DNA from: Pseudomonas migulae
GTDB lineage: Bacteria > Pseudomonadota > Gammaproteobacteria > Pseudomonadales > Pseudomonadaceae
Direction of reading: 5' to 3'
Length of the DNA stretch: 64,000 bases
NCBI RefSeq assembly: GCF_024169315.1
Contig: NZ_JALJWR010000001.1
Coordinates: 5,134,501-5,198,500 of the forward strand
Shown: in pieces, positions 34,932 to 43,021 of the stretch
Numbering within the stretch: the first letter of the stretch is position 1
Layout: each line of letters opens with the position of its first letter
Notes under the pieces: generated by a model
Databases searched by the model: none
What the model saw: only the letters and a program-made list of their open reading frames with translations
What the model was told of the DNA's origin: nothing
Program-made: the position numbers and the translations under genes

Positions 34932-34976
34932 CCTGTAGGAGCGAGGCTTGCCCGCGAACCCCGGCGACAGCCGGGG
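34932..34976. repeat. Single REP sequence and small hairpin between prfB and lysS
   Basis: CCTGTAGGAGCGAGGCTTGC followed by CCGCGAA (34932-34958) is an unpaired REP. The adjacent CCCCGGCGACAGCCGGGG (34959-34976) forms a short GC stem. There is no T tract, so this is not a normal terminator, and the pair may still be co-transcribed. Confidence 0.75.
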
Positions 34977-35007
34977 GCAACGAACCTGTGATGGAATTTT
35001 TAAAGAC

Positions 35008-36510
35008 ATGAGCGACCTAGAACTCGACCCGCAAGCCCTGCAACAGGAAGAAAACTCCCTGATCGCCCTGCGCAAGGAAAAGCTGGCTGCCGAGCGCGCC
35101 AAGGGCAATGCCTTCCCGAACGACTTCCGCCGCGAAAACTACTGCAATGACCTGCAGAAACAGTACGCGGACAAGACCAAGGAAGAGCTGGCAGAGGCTG
35201 CAATCCCGGTCAAGGTTGCCGGTCGCATCATGCTCAACCGTGGTTCGTTCATGGTGATCCAGGACATGACCGGTCGCATCCAGGTCTACGTCAACCGCAA
35301 GACCCTGTCCGAAGACACCCTGGCTGCGGTGAAAACCTGGGACATGGGCGACATCATCGCCGCCGAAGGTACCCTGGCCCGTTCCGGCAAGGGCGACCTG
35401 TACGTTGAAATGACCAGCGTGCGCCTGCTGACCAAATCCTTGCGTCCGCTGCCGGACAAGCACCACGGCCTGACCGATACCGAACAGCGCTATCGCCAGC
35501 GTTACGTTGACCTGATCGTCAACGAAGAAGTGCGCCAGACTTTCCGCGTGCGTTCGCAAGTGATTGCGCACATCCGCAGCTTCCTGATGAAGCGTGACTT
35601 CCTCGAAGTCGAAACGCCGATGCTGCAAACCATCCCGGGTGGCGCGGCGGCCAAGCCGTTCGAAACGCACCACAACGCGCTGGACATGGAAATGTTCCTG
35701 CGTATCGCGCCTGAGCTGTACCTCAAGCGTCTGGTGGTTGGCGGCTTCGAGAAAGTGTTCGAGATCAACCGCAACTTCCGCAACGAAGGCGTTTCGACCC
35801 GTCACAACCCTGAATTCACCATGTTGGAGTTCTACCAGGCGTACGCCGACTACGAAGACAACATGGACCTGACCGAAGAACTGTTCCGCGAGCTGGCGCA
35901 GCTGGTTCTGGGCAGCACCGACGTGCCTTACGGCGACAAGGTGTTCCACTTCGGCGAACCGTTCGTGCGCCTGTCGGTGTTCGACTCGATCCTCAAGTAC
36001 AACCCTGAGCTGACGGCCGATGATCTGAATGACATCGACAAGGCGCGCGCCATCGCCAAGAAGGCCGGCGCCAAGGTGCTGGGCTTCGAAGGTCTGGGCA
36101 AGTTGCAGGTGATGATTTTCGAAGAGCTGGTCGAGCACAAGCTGGAGCAGCCGCACTTCATCACTCAATACCCGTTTGAAGTGTCGCCGCTGGCCCGTCG
36201 TAACGACGACAACCCGAACGTCACCGACCGTTTCGAGCTGTTCATCGGCGGCCGTGAAATCGCCAACGCCTACTCCGAGTTGAACGACGCGGAAGACCAG
36301 GCCGAGCGTTTCATGGCGCAGGTGGCCGACAAGGACGCCGGCGACGACGAAGCCATGCACTACGACGCCGACTTCGTTCGCGCGCTGGAGTACGGCATGC
36401 CGCCAACGGCGGGTGAAGGGATCGGCATCGACCGCCTGGTGATGTTGCTGACCAACTCACCGTCGATCCGCGATGTGATCCTGTTCCCGCACATGCGGCC
36501 GCAAGCGTAA
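35008..36510 (+). CDS. lysS: Lysyl-tRNA synthetase, class II
   Basis: A 500-aa enzyme charging tRNA-Lys. ATG 35008 ([16 protein letters not shown]) is chosen; twenty open codons upstream run through the REP sequence. The N-terminal OB-fold anticodon domain contains [19 protein letters not shown]. Class II motifs follow: motif 1 around [21 protein letters not shown], motif 2 [26 protein letters not shown], and motif 3 [22 protein letters not shown] near the C-terminus. Complete and of normal length. Confidence 0.97.
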   Translation: MSDLELDPQALQQEENSLIALRKEKLAAERAKGNAFPNDFRRENYCNDLQKQYADKTKEELAEAAIPVKVAGRIMLNRGSFMVIQDMTGRIQVYVNRKTLSEDTLAAVKTWDMGDIIAAEGTLARSGKGDLYVEMTSVRLLTKSLRPLPDKHHGLTDTEQRYRQRYVDLIVNEEVRQTFRVRSQVIAHIRSFLMKRDFLEVETPMLQTIPGGAAAKPFETHHNALDMEMFLRIAPELYLKRLVVGGFEKVFEINRNFRNEGVSTRHNPEFTMLEFYQAYADYEDNMDLTEELFRELAQLVLGSTDVPYGDKVFHFGEPFVRLSVFDSILKYNPELTADDLNDIDKARAIAKKAGAKVLGFEGLGKLQVMIFEELVEHKLEQPHFITQYPFEVSPLARRNDDNPNVTDRFELFIGGREIANAYSELNDAEDQAERFMAQVADKDAGDDEAMHYDADFVRALEYGMPPTAGEGIGIDRLVMLLTNSPSIRDVILFPHMRPQA

Positions 36511-36521
36511 GTGTTTCAACT

Positions 36522-36552
36522 AAAAAGCCGCCTGAAATGGGCGGCTTTTTAT
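36522..36552 (+). terminator. Rho-independent terminator after lysS
   Basis: AAAAAGCCGCC, TGAAAT loop, GGGCGGCTTTTTATT: a 7-bp GC-rich stem plus T tract, ten bases past the lysS stop. Confidence 0.9.
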
Positions 36553-36560
36553 TGCCTGTC

Positions 36561-36576
36561 TGGTACAAACGTATCA
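36561..36576. promoter_or_regulatory. Possible operator of the TetR-type gene
   Basis: TGGTACAAACGTATCA is an imperfect inverted repeat of the form TGRTAC-N4-GTAYCA. It lies about 37 bases before the start of the TetR gene, a usual place for an autoregulatory site. It was found by eye and has no second copy in the window that I noticed. Confidence 0.35.
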
Positions 36577-36612
36577 ATTGGTTACTTTTGAAGTAAGAGA
36601 GGAATACCTGCC

Positions 36613-37329
36613 GTGAATCGCGCAATGGCTCTAGAAGGTGCAGCGGGTGTCGCCACTGCGGTCGCTGAAAGTGTTCAGTACCAGGGCCGCAAGGCCAGCC
36701 GACAGGGCAGCGAGCAGCGTCGACAGGACATTCTCGATGCCGCCATGCGCATTGTCGTGCGCGAGGGCGTGCGGGCGGTGCGTCATCGTGCGGTCGCCGC
36801 CGAAGCCGGTGTGCCATTGTCGGCCACCACCTACTATTTCAAGGACATCGATGACCTGCTCACCGATACCTTCGCCCAATACGTGGAGCGCAGCGCGGCG
36901 TTCATGGCCAAATTGTGGGTGAACAATGAAGGCTTGCTGCGCGAGATGGTCGTCAGCGGCGACGGCAGTGCCGAGTCGCGCTCGCAACTGGCGGACGATA
37001 TTGCGCGGTTGATGGCGGACTATGTTCATCGGCAACTGATCAACCGCCGCGAACACCTGATGGCCGAGCAAGCGTTCCGTCAGGAAGCGTTGCTCAACCC
37101 CCGCCTGGCCGAGTTGGTGCGCTCGCATCAACAGATTCTCCTGCAAGGCACATGTCAGCTTTTTCAGGTTTTGGGTTCCCGTGAACCCCAACAAGATGCC
37201 AAAGTGTTGACGGCGATTATCGGACGGATGGAATATCAGGGCCTGCTCAACGAAGCCGAGCCTGCCGCCGAAGCCGAAATGCTCGGCATCCTGACGCGGT
37301 ACATGCATTTGGTATTGGCGTCGGTGTAG
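36613..37329 (+). CDS. TetR-family transcriptional regulator
   Basis: A 238-aa regulator. GTG 36613 is taken as start (AGAGGA eight bases upstream); ATG 36625 is an alternative. After a 35-residue N-terminal extension rich in A, G and Q, the DNA-binding domain reads RRQDILDAAMRIVVREGVRA then VAAEAGVPLSATTYYFKDIDDLL (about 36-85). The C-terminal domain includes WVNNEGLLREMVV and LIIGRMEYQGLL-like helices (TAIIGRMEYQGLLNE). The same position after lysS is held by a TetR gene in P. aeruginosa. The target genes are not shown by context; the lipoprotein gene downstream is separated by a REP pair. Confidence 0.87.
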   Translation: MNRAMALEGAAGVATAVAESVQYQGRKASRQGSEQRRQDILDAAMRIVVREGVRAVRHRAVAAEAGVPLSATTYYFKDIDDLLTDTFAQYVERSAAFMAKLWVNNEGLLREMVVSGDGSAESRSQLADDIARLMADYVHRQLINRREHLMAEQAFRQEALLNPRLAELVRSHQQILLQGTCQLFQVLGSREPQQDAKVLTAIIGRMEYQGLLNEAEPAAEAEMLGILTRYMHLVLASV

Positions 37330-37339
37330 CCCCGTATCC

Positions 37340-37435
37340 CCTGTAGGAGCGAGGCTTGCCCGCGAAGGCGGTTTAACATTCAACAGTTATGTTGACTGAC
37401 ACAACGCCTTCGCAGGCAAGCCTCGCTCCTACAGG
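37340..37435. repeat. REP inverted pair, GAGGCTTGCCCGCGAAGG variant
   Basis: CCTGTAGGAGCGAGGCTTGC (from 37340) and GCAAGCCTCGCTCCTACAGG (to 37435) are opposed. The arms extend to GAAGGCG/CGCCTTC with a single change in the right arm (CGCAGG for CGCGGG). Confidence 0.9.
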
Positions 37436-37478
37436 AGGTAGTGACCATTCGGGGACTTGTGTTCATAGGGAGTGTTGA

Positions 37479-38033
37479 ATGAAAGCCTGGCGCGTCGTTG
37501 TGATCGCCTTGTCGTTCCTGCTGCTTAGTGGCTGCCTGGTGACCTTCAAGGAGCCACTGCCCACGAGCGACCCCGCGCCCAAGGGATTGCTCGGCAAATG
37601 GACCAGCACCAACGCCTGGGGCGAGCCGATGAACCTGGAGCTGACGCGCATCGGCGACAATCGCTATCAGGCGGTCAGCTACTTCAAGGCCAAACCCAAG
37701 GAACGCGAAGCCTATCCCTTTACCGTCTCACGCCATGGCAGTCGCTGGTACCTGTCGGCGAAGGTGCCGGCGCAATTCGGCGGGCATTTCACCATTGCCG
37801 GTTTCGAACTCACCGACAAGCATGAACTGGTGGTCTACAACCTCGACCTCGAGCAGATCAACCAGGCCCTGGGGCAGAAAGTCCTCAGCGGCGAGGGTTT
37901 TCAGACTGACGATGGCGACGGCGTGCTGATCAACACCCACATGGACCAAGTCTTCGCTTACCTCGACGATCCGGCCAATTCCGATGTCTTCGTCGAGGCC
38001 GTGCGCTATCAGCGCCTGGCCAAAGCCAAATAA
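37479..38033 (+). CDS. Conserved lipoprotein of unknown function
   Basis: A 184-aa protein with a lipoprotein signal, MKAWRVVVIALSFLLLSGC, and lipid-modified C19. A following lysine and no aspartate at +2 (CLVTF) suggest outer-membrane targeting. The mature part holds a beta-rich domain (LLGKWTSTNAWGEPMNLELT, then RYQAVSYFKAKPKEREAYPF), of the kind seen in small lipocalin-like or META-like lipoproteins, but I do not recognise a family. GGGAG lies seven bases upstream. The gene is followed after 35 bases by the QEGLA-motif gene, possibly in one transcript. Confidence 0.85.
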   Translation: MKAWRVVVIALSFLLLSGCLVTFKEPLPTSDPAPKGLLGKWTSTNAWGEPMNLELTRIGDNRYQAVSYFKAKPKEREAYPFTVSRHGSRWYLSAKVPAQFGGHFTIAGFELTDKHELVVYNLDLEQINQALGQKVLSGEGFQTDDGDGVLINTHMDQVFAYLDDPANSDVFVEAVRYQRLAKAK

Positions 38034-38068
38034 CCCAGCACATAACGGTTTTTCTACAGGAGTTTCGG

Positions 38069-39346
38069 GTGGACGATTACCAGCAGTCGATACGCATTTT
38101 GTCCGATCGCATTGTGCTGGCGCAGACGCCGATACGCGTCCTGGATGCGGTGAAGTGGGATGACAGCATCCGCAAGGGGTTCCTCAAGGGCAAGGGCAAG
38201 GAAATGCCGGCGGTGGACCGCGATTACTACCTCAATCGGCCGCTGTCGTTCGATTCCAGCAAAGTGAAGCTGGAGTTCCAGAACATCGAGCGTGACATCA
38301 CCCGTCAGCTCGGCCAGTTCAACCCGGTCGGCCAGATCATGCGCCGCATGTGCAAGGAATACCGGATGGTGGTGCGCATGCTCGAAGCGCGTGGCACCGA
38401 GGATTTCGGGCTGATTTCCCAAGAGTTGTACGGCGCGGCGTCCGATGCGTTTCACGCGGGTGACCCGACCCTGTCCGACCTGGGCCTGATGCTCTCCGAT
38501 TACCTGAACAACATCGATGGCCGTGGCGACCTGAAGGACGAACCGAAAACCCTTACCGCCAAGGACGCAGTGAATCTACTGCAAACCCGGTTGAGCAAGG
38601 TGTTTGGCGAGGCCGAGGAAACCATCCGGGTGTTCGAGTCTGACGGGATCGTTGCCGATGCCGCGGCGGGCGCCGACTACATCAAGATCCGCACCGACGC
38701 GATGTTCAACGAGCGTGACGTGCGCGCCCTTGAAGTCCATGAAGGGCTGGTGCATGTCGGCACCACGCTCAACGGTCTGAACCAGCCGATCTGCACCTTC
38801 CTGTCCAAAGGTCCACCCTCGTCGACGGTGACCCAGGAAGGCCTGGCGATCCTGATGGAAATCATCACCTTCGCCTCCTACCCGAGCCGCCTGCGCAAAC
38901 TGACCAACCGCACCCGCGCCATTCACATGGTGGAGGAGGGCGCGGACTTCCTGCAGATCTTCGAGTTCTTCCGCGAACAGGGCTTTGAAATGGCGGAAAG
39001 CTACGGCAACGCCAGTCGGGTTTTCCGCGGTTCGGTGCCGAATGGTCTGCCATTTACCAAAGACTTGTCCTACCTCAAGGGCTTTATCATGGTTTACAAC
39101 TACATTCAGTTGGCCGTGCGCAAAGGCAAGCTTGAGCAAGTGCCGCTGCTGTTTTGCGGCAAGACCACATTGGAAGACATGCGCACTTTGCGCCAATTGG
39201 TCGATGAGGGGTTGGTGGTGCCACCGAAGTATTTACCGGAACAGTTCCGCGACATGAATGCGCTGTCGGCGTGGATGTGCTTCTCCAACTTCCTGAACCA
39301 CCTGAGCCTTGACCGGATCGAAGCGGATTACTCCAACATCCTCTAA
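38069..39346 (+). CDS. QEGLA-motif protein (DUF1704, TIGR02421-type)
   Basis: A 425-aa protein starting at GTG 38069, with AGGAG nine bases before. The name-giving motif is TQEGLAIL (about residues 254-261), preceded by ALEVHEGLVHVGTTLNG, whose H-E-x-x-x-H spacing is a likely metal site of a gluzincin-like peptidase fold. Family annotation calls these flavohemoglobin expression-modulating proteins. No flavohemoglobin gene is near, and a peptidase substrate is unknown. Length is normal for the family. In P. fluorescens-type genomes it commonly follows the lipoprotein gene. Confidence 0.85.
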   Translation: MDDYQQSIRILSDRIVLAQTPIRVLDAVKWDDSIRKGFLKGKGKEMPAVDRDYYLNRPLSFDSSKVKLEFQNIERDITRQLGQFNPVGQIMRRMCKEYRMVVRMLEARGTEDFGLISQELYGAASDAFHAGDPTLSDLGLMLSDYLNNIDGRGDLKDEPKTLTAKDAVNLLQTRLSKVFGEAEETIRVFESDGIVADAAAGADYIKIRTDAMFNERDVRALEVHEGLVHVGTTLNGLNQPICTFLSKGPPSSTVTQEGLAILMEIITFASYPSRLRKLTNRTRAIHMVEEGADFLQIFEFFREQGFEMAESYGNASRVFRGSVPNGLPFTKDLSYLKGFIMVYNYIQLAVRKGKLEQVPLLFCGKTTLEDMRTLRQLVDEGLVVPPKYLPEQFRDMNALSAWMCFSNFLNHLSLDRIEADYSNIL

Positions 39347-39360
39347 CGATAACGCGGTCA

Positions 39361-39456
39361 AAATGTGGGAGCGGGCTTGCTCGCGAAAGCGGTTTAACAT
39401 CAAACATCTTTGTTGTCTGACACACAGCTTTCGCGAGCAAGCCCGCTCCCACATTT
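39361..39456. repeat. REP inverted pair (REPIN)
   Basis: Two 30-base arms (39361-39390 and 39427-39456), each with TGTGGGAGCGGGCTTGCTCG, are exact reverse complements around a 36-base spacer. Confidence 0.93.
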
Positions 39457-39494
39457 GACCTGTGTTCCAACCTTATTTCGCGAGGTTTCAACGG

Positions 39495-40409
39495 ATGAGA
39501 ATCCTCGGCATCCTCTGCCTTCTCCTGACCCTCGGCGGTTGCAGCTCTCTGCTGTTCTACCCCGAGCCCGGCCAGTTGTTCACCCCGGAAAAAGCCAAGC
39601 TCGAATACCGCGACATAACCCTCACCACCGCCGACGGCCTCAAGCTGCACGGCTGGTGGCTGCCGGCGAAAAAAGGTGTCGAGGTCAAAGGCACGGTGCT
39701 GCACCTGCACGGCAACGGCGGCAATCTACCCATGCACCTGGGCGGTAGCTGGTGGTTGCCGGAAGAGGGTTATCAGGTACTGCTGATCGATTATCGCGGC
39801 TACGGTTTGTCCGAAGGCGAACCGAGTTTGCCGGCGATCTATCAGGACATCGACGCCGCGTTCAAGTGGCTCGACGAGGCGCCGGAGGTCAAAGGCAAAC
39901 CGCTGATCCTGCTCGGCCAAAGCCTCGGCGGCTCCATGGCTGTGCACTACCTGGTGCAACACCCCGAACGCCAGAAACAACTCAAGGCCTTTGTCCTCGA
40001 CGGCGTGCCTGCCAGTTATCGCAGCATCGGCCAGTTCGCCCTCAGCCACTCCTGGCTGACCTGGGCGTTCCAGGTGCCGTTGTCGTGGCTGGTGCCGGAC
40101 GGCGACAGCGCGATCCACTCCATGGAGCAGCTCAACGGCGTGCCGAAACTGATCTACCACAGCATCGACGATCCGATCGTTCCCCTTTCCAACGGCATCC
40201 GTCTGTATCAAGCTGCGCCGCCCCCGCGGGTGCTGCAACTGACCCGTGGCGGTCATGTGCAGACGTTCGCCGACCCGGTCTGGCGCAAAGTGATGTTGCG
40301 TTATCTCGATGACCCGCAGCATTTCAACGGCCTGCGCCGACTGGGTGAAATCCCCAATTACCCGGCACCCCCGAATTCAGAAGATGAACCACCAGAGAGC
40401 CCGCAATGA
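39495..40409 (+). CDS. Lipid-anchored alpha/beta hydrolase
   Basis: A 304-aa predicted lipoprotein hydrolase. ATG 39495 gives the signal MRILGILCLLLTLGGC with C16 in the lipobox LGGC; the eleven upstream codons are dropped because they break the signal peptide. The alpha/beta hydrolase core shows the oxyanion region LHLHGNGGN, the nucleophile elbow GQSLGGS, the aspartate in HSIDDPIVP, and the histidine in RGGHVQTF. It resembles the YfhR/ABHD13 group of unknown substrate. Its stop overlaps the small membrane-protein gene in ATGA. Confidence 0.88.
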   Translation: MRILGILCLLLTLGGCSSLLFYPEPGQLFTPEKAKLEYRDITLTTADGLKLHGWWLPAKKGVEVKGTVLHLHGNGGNLPMHLGGSWWLPEEGYQVLLIDYRGYGLSEGEPSLPAIYQDIDAAFKWLDEAPEVKGKPLILLGQSLGGSMAVHYLVQHPERQKQLKAFVLDGVPASYRSIGQFALSHSWLTWAFQVPLSWLVPDGDSAIHSMEQLNGVPKLIYHSIDDPIVPLSNGIRLYQAAPPPRVLQLTRGGHVQTFADPVWRKVMLRYLDDPQHFNGLRRLGEIPNYPAPPNSEDEPPESPQ

Positions 40410-40735
40410 GTGAAGAACGTAACGCCATCCCGCTGATCATCACCGGTATCTGCAGCATCCTCGGCACCGTCGCTGCCTTGTGGTGGTACGGCTACCTGCA
40501 CTTCGCCAAGCCCGAGGATGCGTTGCTGCTCAACGAGTTCACCATGCTCAAGACCGTGCCGGGTGAAGACTACAAAGTGTCGTTGGAGCCTGCGGCGCAG
40601 GTGGCGCAGTGCATCGATGGCGTGCTGGTGCTGTTCGATACCGAACAGAAAGGCCTGAGCGGCGTGCTGATCAACGACCGGAAAAAAGCGGTGCGTTGCA
40701 TGGGTGAGGAAACGCCGCAGAAGCTGGAGCAGTAA
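40406..40735 (+). CDS. Small inner-membrane protein of unknown function
   Basis: A 109-aa protein with one N-terminal membrane segment (IPLIITGICSILGTVAALWW, residues 8-27) and a soluble domain with two cysteines (AQCIDG and VRCMGE). It overlaps the hydrolase gene by four bases and is followed by a terminator, so the two form a two-gene unit and may work together at the membrane. No family is recognised. Confidence 0.8.
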   Translation: MSEERNAIPLIITGICSILGTVAALWWYGYLHFAKPEDALLLNEFTMLKTVPGEDYKVSLEPAAQVAQCIDGVLVLFDTEQKGLSGVLINDRKKAVRCMGEETPQKLEQ

Positions 40736-40794
40736 CCCGATCTTGCGTTCACCACAGAGGCTCGCTCCCACAGAGGTTAAGTGATCGCCAGATT

Positions 40795-40831
40795 TAAAAA
40801 GCCCCGCCTGATCAACTCAGGCGGGGCTTTT
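40795..40831. terminator. Bidirectional terminator between converging genes
   Basis: TAAAAAGCCCCGCCTGA, TCAAC loop, TCAGGCGGGGCTTTT. The perfect stem and A/T tracts on both sides serve both the hydrolase unit (plus) and the OmpA-type gene ending at 40849 (minus). Confidence 0.92.
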
Positions 40832-40848
40832 GTGTTACGGCGTGAAGC

Positions 40849-41640
40849 CTAGTTCGAGCTGATCGCCGAACGCGGGATCACCGGCTGGTTATCATTGGAA
40901 ATGGTTACTTCCACCCGACGGTTCATCGCCCGGCCCGAGACGCTGGAGTTTTCCGCGACCGGGTATTCCTTGCCATACCCCTGAGCAACGATGCGCGCCG
41001 GATCAACGCCCATCTTCACCAGCGCCGTGCGCACGGAACCGGCGCGACGCTCGGACAGCGACTGGTTGTGCGACGCTGTACCGGTGCTGTCGGTATAGCC
41101 TTCGACGATCACTTTGCGATCCGGGTTTTCCTGAAGGAACTGCGCCAGTTTGTTGATGTTCACCAGACCGCTGGATTTCAGGTCGGCACGGTCAGTGGCA
41201 AACAGCACATCGCCGAAGGTCACCAGCGTCCCGCGATCGGTCTGCTTGGCGTTCAGGCTGTCCTGCAACTGCTTGATCTGCGCATCGCGAGCATCCAGGC
41301 GAGCCTGGGCGCGTTGTGCGGACGCGTTCTTCAGGTTGGCTTCAGCGGTGCGCAGGGCGATGGTTTGTTTCGCCACTTCAACCCGCTGATTGGTCAGGTA
41401 GGCCAGTTGGTCGACCGTATGCTCGTCCTGCTTGTCCAGATAAGCCTTGTCGGCCTTGTCCAGGTAATCGCTGGCGTCCTTGGTTTCAAGCGCTGCGACT
41501 TTGCTCGCCTGCGGGTTGGCTTGCAGGCCGCTGTAGTTGGTGCGGGCCTGTTCCAGGTTCGCGTTGGGCGGCGTCGAGCAAGCAGCCAGTGCAACACTTG
41601 CGGCCAGCAGGGCAGGGATCATCAATTGTTTGCGATTCAT
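40849..41640 (-). CDS. OmpA-family lipoprotein with DUF4398 region
   Basis: A 263-aa lipoprotein with signal MNRKQLMIPALLAASVALAAC (lipobox ALAAC). The N-terminal third is a helical DUF4398-like region (NLEQARTNYSGLQANPQAS, then ASDYLDKADKAYLDKQ). A coiled-coil segment rich in A, R and Q follows (about 90-135). The C-terminal OmpA-type peptidoglycan-binding domain includes FATDRADLKSSGLVNINKL, VEGYTDSTGTASHNQSLSERR and GRAMNRRVEVTI. It likely tethers the outer membrane to the wall. It is the second gene of a two-gene unit with 41686-42099. Confidence 0.92.
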   Translation of the reverse strand: MNRKQLMIPALLAASVALAACSTPPNANLEQARTNYSGLQANPQASKVAALETKDASDYLDKADKAYLDKQDEHTVDQLAYLTNQRVEVAKQTIALRTAEANLKNASAQRAQARLDARDAQIKQLQDSLNAKQTDRGTLVTFGDVLFATDRADLKSSGLVNINKLAQFLQENPDRKVIVEGYTDSTGTASHNQSLSERRAGSVRTALVKMGVDPARIVAQGYGKEYPVAENSSVSGRAMNRRVEVTISNDNQPVIPRSAISSN

Positions 41641-41685
41641 GGTTTCGTCCTTTTAAGTCGAGAAAGAAGTACGTCGTGGCGGCGC

Positions 41686-42099
41686 TTATTGCACGGTGCG
41701 CTGGCTTTCCTGACGCAGTTCCTGAACCCCTTTCTGAGAGTCCTTTACCGCTTGTTCGGCTTTGATCGCCTGGGCTTTGCGTTCGGCGACGCGAGCGTCC
41801 CACTCGGCCTGTTCCGCGAGCATTCTGGCTTCGTCATACTTTTTGTCGTGCATGGCGATTTCGGCTTGTTTGAGCTTGTCCTGGGCGGACTTCATCTCAA
41901 CCGCTGCGAACTCGGTGCCGCCGGCGCTGACGGCGCTGTTCACGGCTGATTGGGTCACAGCGTATTGCTCGGTCGGCGGGTTACCGGCGCAACCGGCCAG
42001 AACGAAGCTGGTGCCGATTGCCAAAGCAGCCATTTTCAGACCGCGCAGGTGATTGAACGAGGACTTGGCAGTGCTGATTTTCATGGTCTTCAACTCCAT
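41686..42099 (-). CDS. DUF4398 lipoprotein, first of the pair
   Basis: A 137-aa lipoprotein starting MELKTMKISTAKSSF at ATG 42099 (AGGAG eight bases upstream); ATG 42084 is an alternative start. The signal runs to the lipobox VLAGC. The mature part is almost wholly helical: EFAAVEMKSAQDKLKQAEIA followed by KYDEARMLAEQAEWDARVAE, rich in alternating A, E and K, as in DUF4398 proteins. It lies 45 bases upstream of the OmpA-family gene that has the same kind of domain, so the two may bind each other. Confidence 0.9.
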   Translation of the reverse strand: MELKTMKISTAKSSFNHLRGLKMAALAIGTSFVLAGCAGNPPTEQYAVTQSAVNSAVSAGGTEFAAVEMKSAQDKLKQAEIAMHDKKYDEARMLAEQAEWDARVAERKAQAIKAEQAVKDSQKGVQELRQESQRTVQ

Positions 42100-42369
42100 T
42101 GGAAAAACTCCTGAACAACTAAAAATCCATCCTGGGCAAGGAGCCGCAACCATCAAATTTCGAAGCGTTTTGAAACGGCCGTCCCAGGCGTGGTTACTGG
42201 TTACGACCCAAGGCTTTTTTTAAAAGTTCAGAGAAGATGGCCTATCGCCGGAAAAAACATTGACCGAATGGACAAGGCTCTAAATCGGGAACTTTGGCAA
42301 TGTGAGACGGTATTCCCGGGCTTTTCAAGGTGCGGAAATACGCAATTGCTGAAGGGTTATGCGACCTGA

Positions 42370-42459
42370 TGTGGGAGCGGGCTTGCTCGGGAAGGCGGTG
42401 TGTCAGTCAACAGCTCTGTTGGCTGACACACCGCCTTCCCGAGCAAGCCCGCTCCCACA
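42370..42459. repeat. REP inverted pair (REPIN), GGGAAGG variant
   Basis: Perfect 37-base arms (42370-42406, 42423-42459) start TGTGGGAGCGGGCTTGCTCG and continue GGAAGGCGGTGTGTCAG, around a 16-base loop. The rest of the 42100-42474 gap is the upstream region of the DUF4398 gene; no promoter stands out. Confidence 0.93.
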
Positions 42460-42474
42460 GGTCCAGAGGTGAAT

Positions 42475-42819
42475 TCAGTGCTTCTGCTTGTCTTCGCTGG
42501 ATGACAAATCATGCAAATGACGACGGGACAACGCGAGAAAACGCGGAGTCGGTCCAATGTCTTCGTACAGCGGATCGCCTTCTTCATCGGTGGCCACGAT
42601 GGTCGAGCCTTTCACATACGGAAAGCTCTTTTCCAGCTCTTCCAGCGCAGCGCCGATCAGTTCGCCGAGCAGTTCTTCGGGGTGCCGCTTGGGGTACATC
42701 TCGATGATCGCCGCCAGTCGTGCGGCGGCCTCCACATCCAGATGGATCGCGTAGCCGGTGTCGGTCAGGCGACCCTTGGCGTTTTCTTCCCAGTGATGGG
42801 CAAGCTCGCGGATTTTCAT
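42475..42819 (-). CDS. Conserved Pseudomonas hypothetical protein, 114 aa
   Basis: A small acidic, helical protein starting MKIRELAHHWEENAKGRL with GAGG five bases upstream. Segments GYAIHLDVEAAARLAAIIEM and LLGELIGAALEELEKSFPYV suggest a ribbon-helix-helix-like or DNA-contact-free helical fold. A beta hairpin follows, then a basic tail. Similar genes occur beside ppc in other Pseudomonas genomes, some with the label 'pilin assembly protein', which I cannot support from sequence. Divergent from ppc. Confidence 0.78.
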   Translation of the reverse strand: MKIRELAHHWEENAKGRLTDTGYAIHLDVEAAARLAAIIEMYPKRHPEELLGELIGAALEELEKSFPYVKGSTIVATDEEGDPLYEDIGPTPRFLALSRRHLHDLSSSEDKQKH

Positions 42820-43021
42820 AAAAACCTCATTGCGCGCCTGCTCGTGGCAGGCAGGATAAGTCTCCGGTCATGGCCGGCGAAAGCCGTTGTACGGCTTACT
42901 CTTCAGACTAGCTTGCGGGCTCAAGGTTTAAAGTCCCTTCGTCGTCTGCTTGTAAGAAACGCTTCACGGCGGCACTCTTGAACCCACGAAGCAAACCGGA
43001 TTTTTCGCTGGAGAACGGCTG

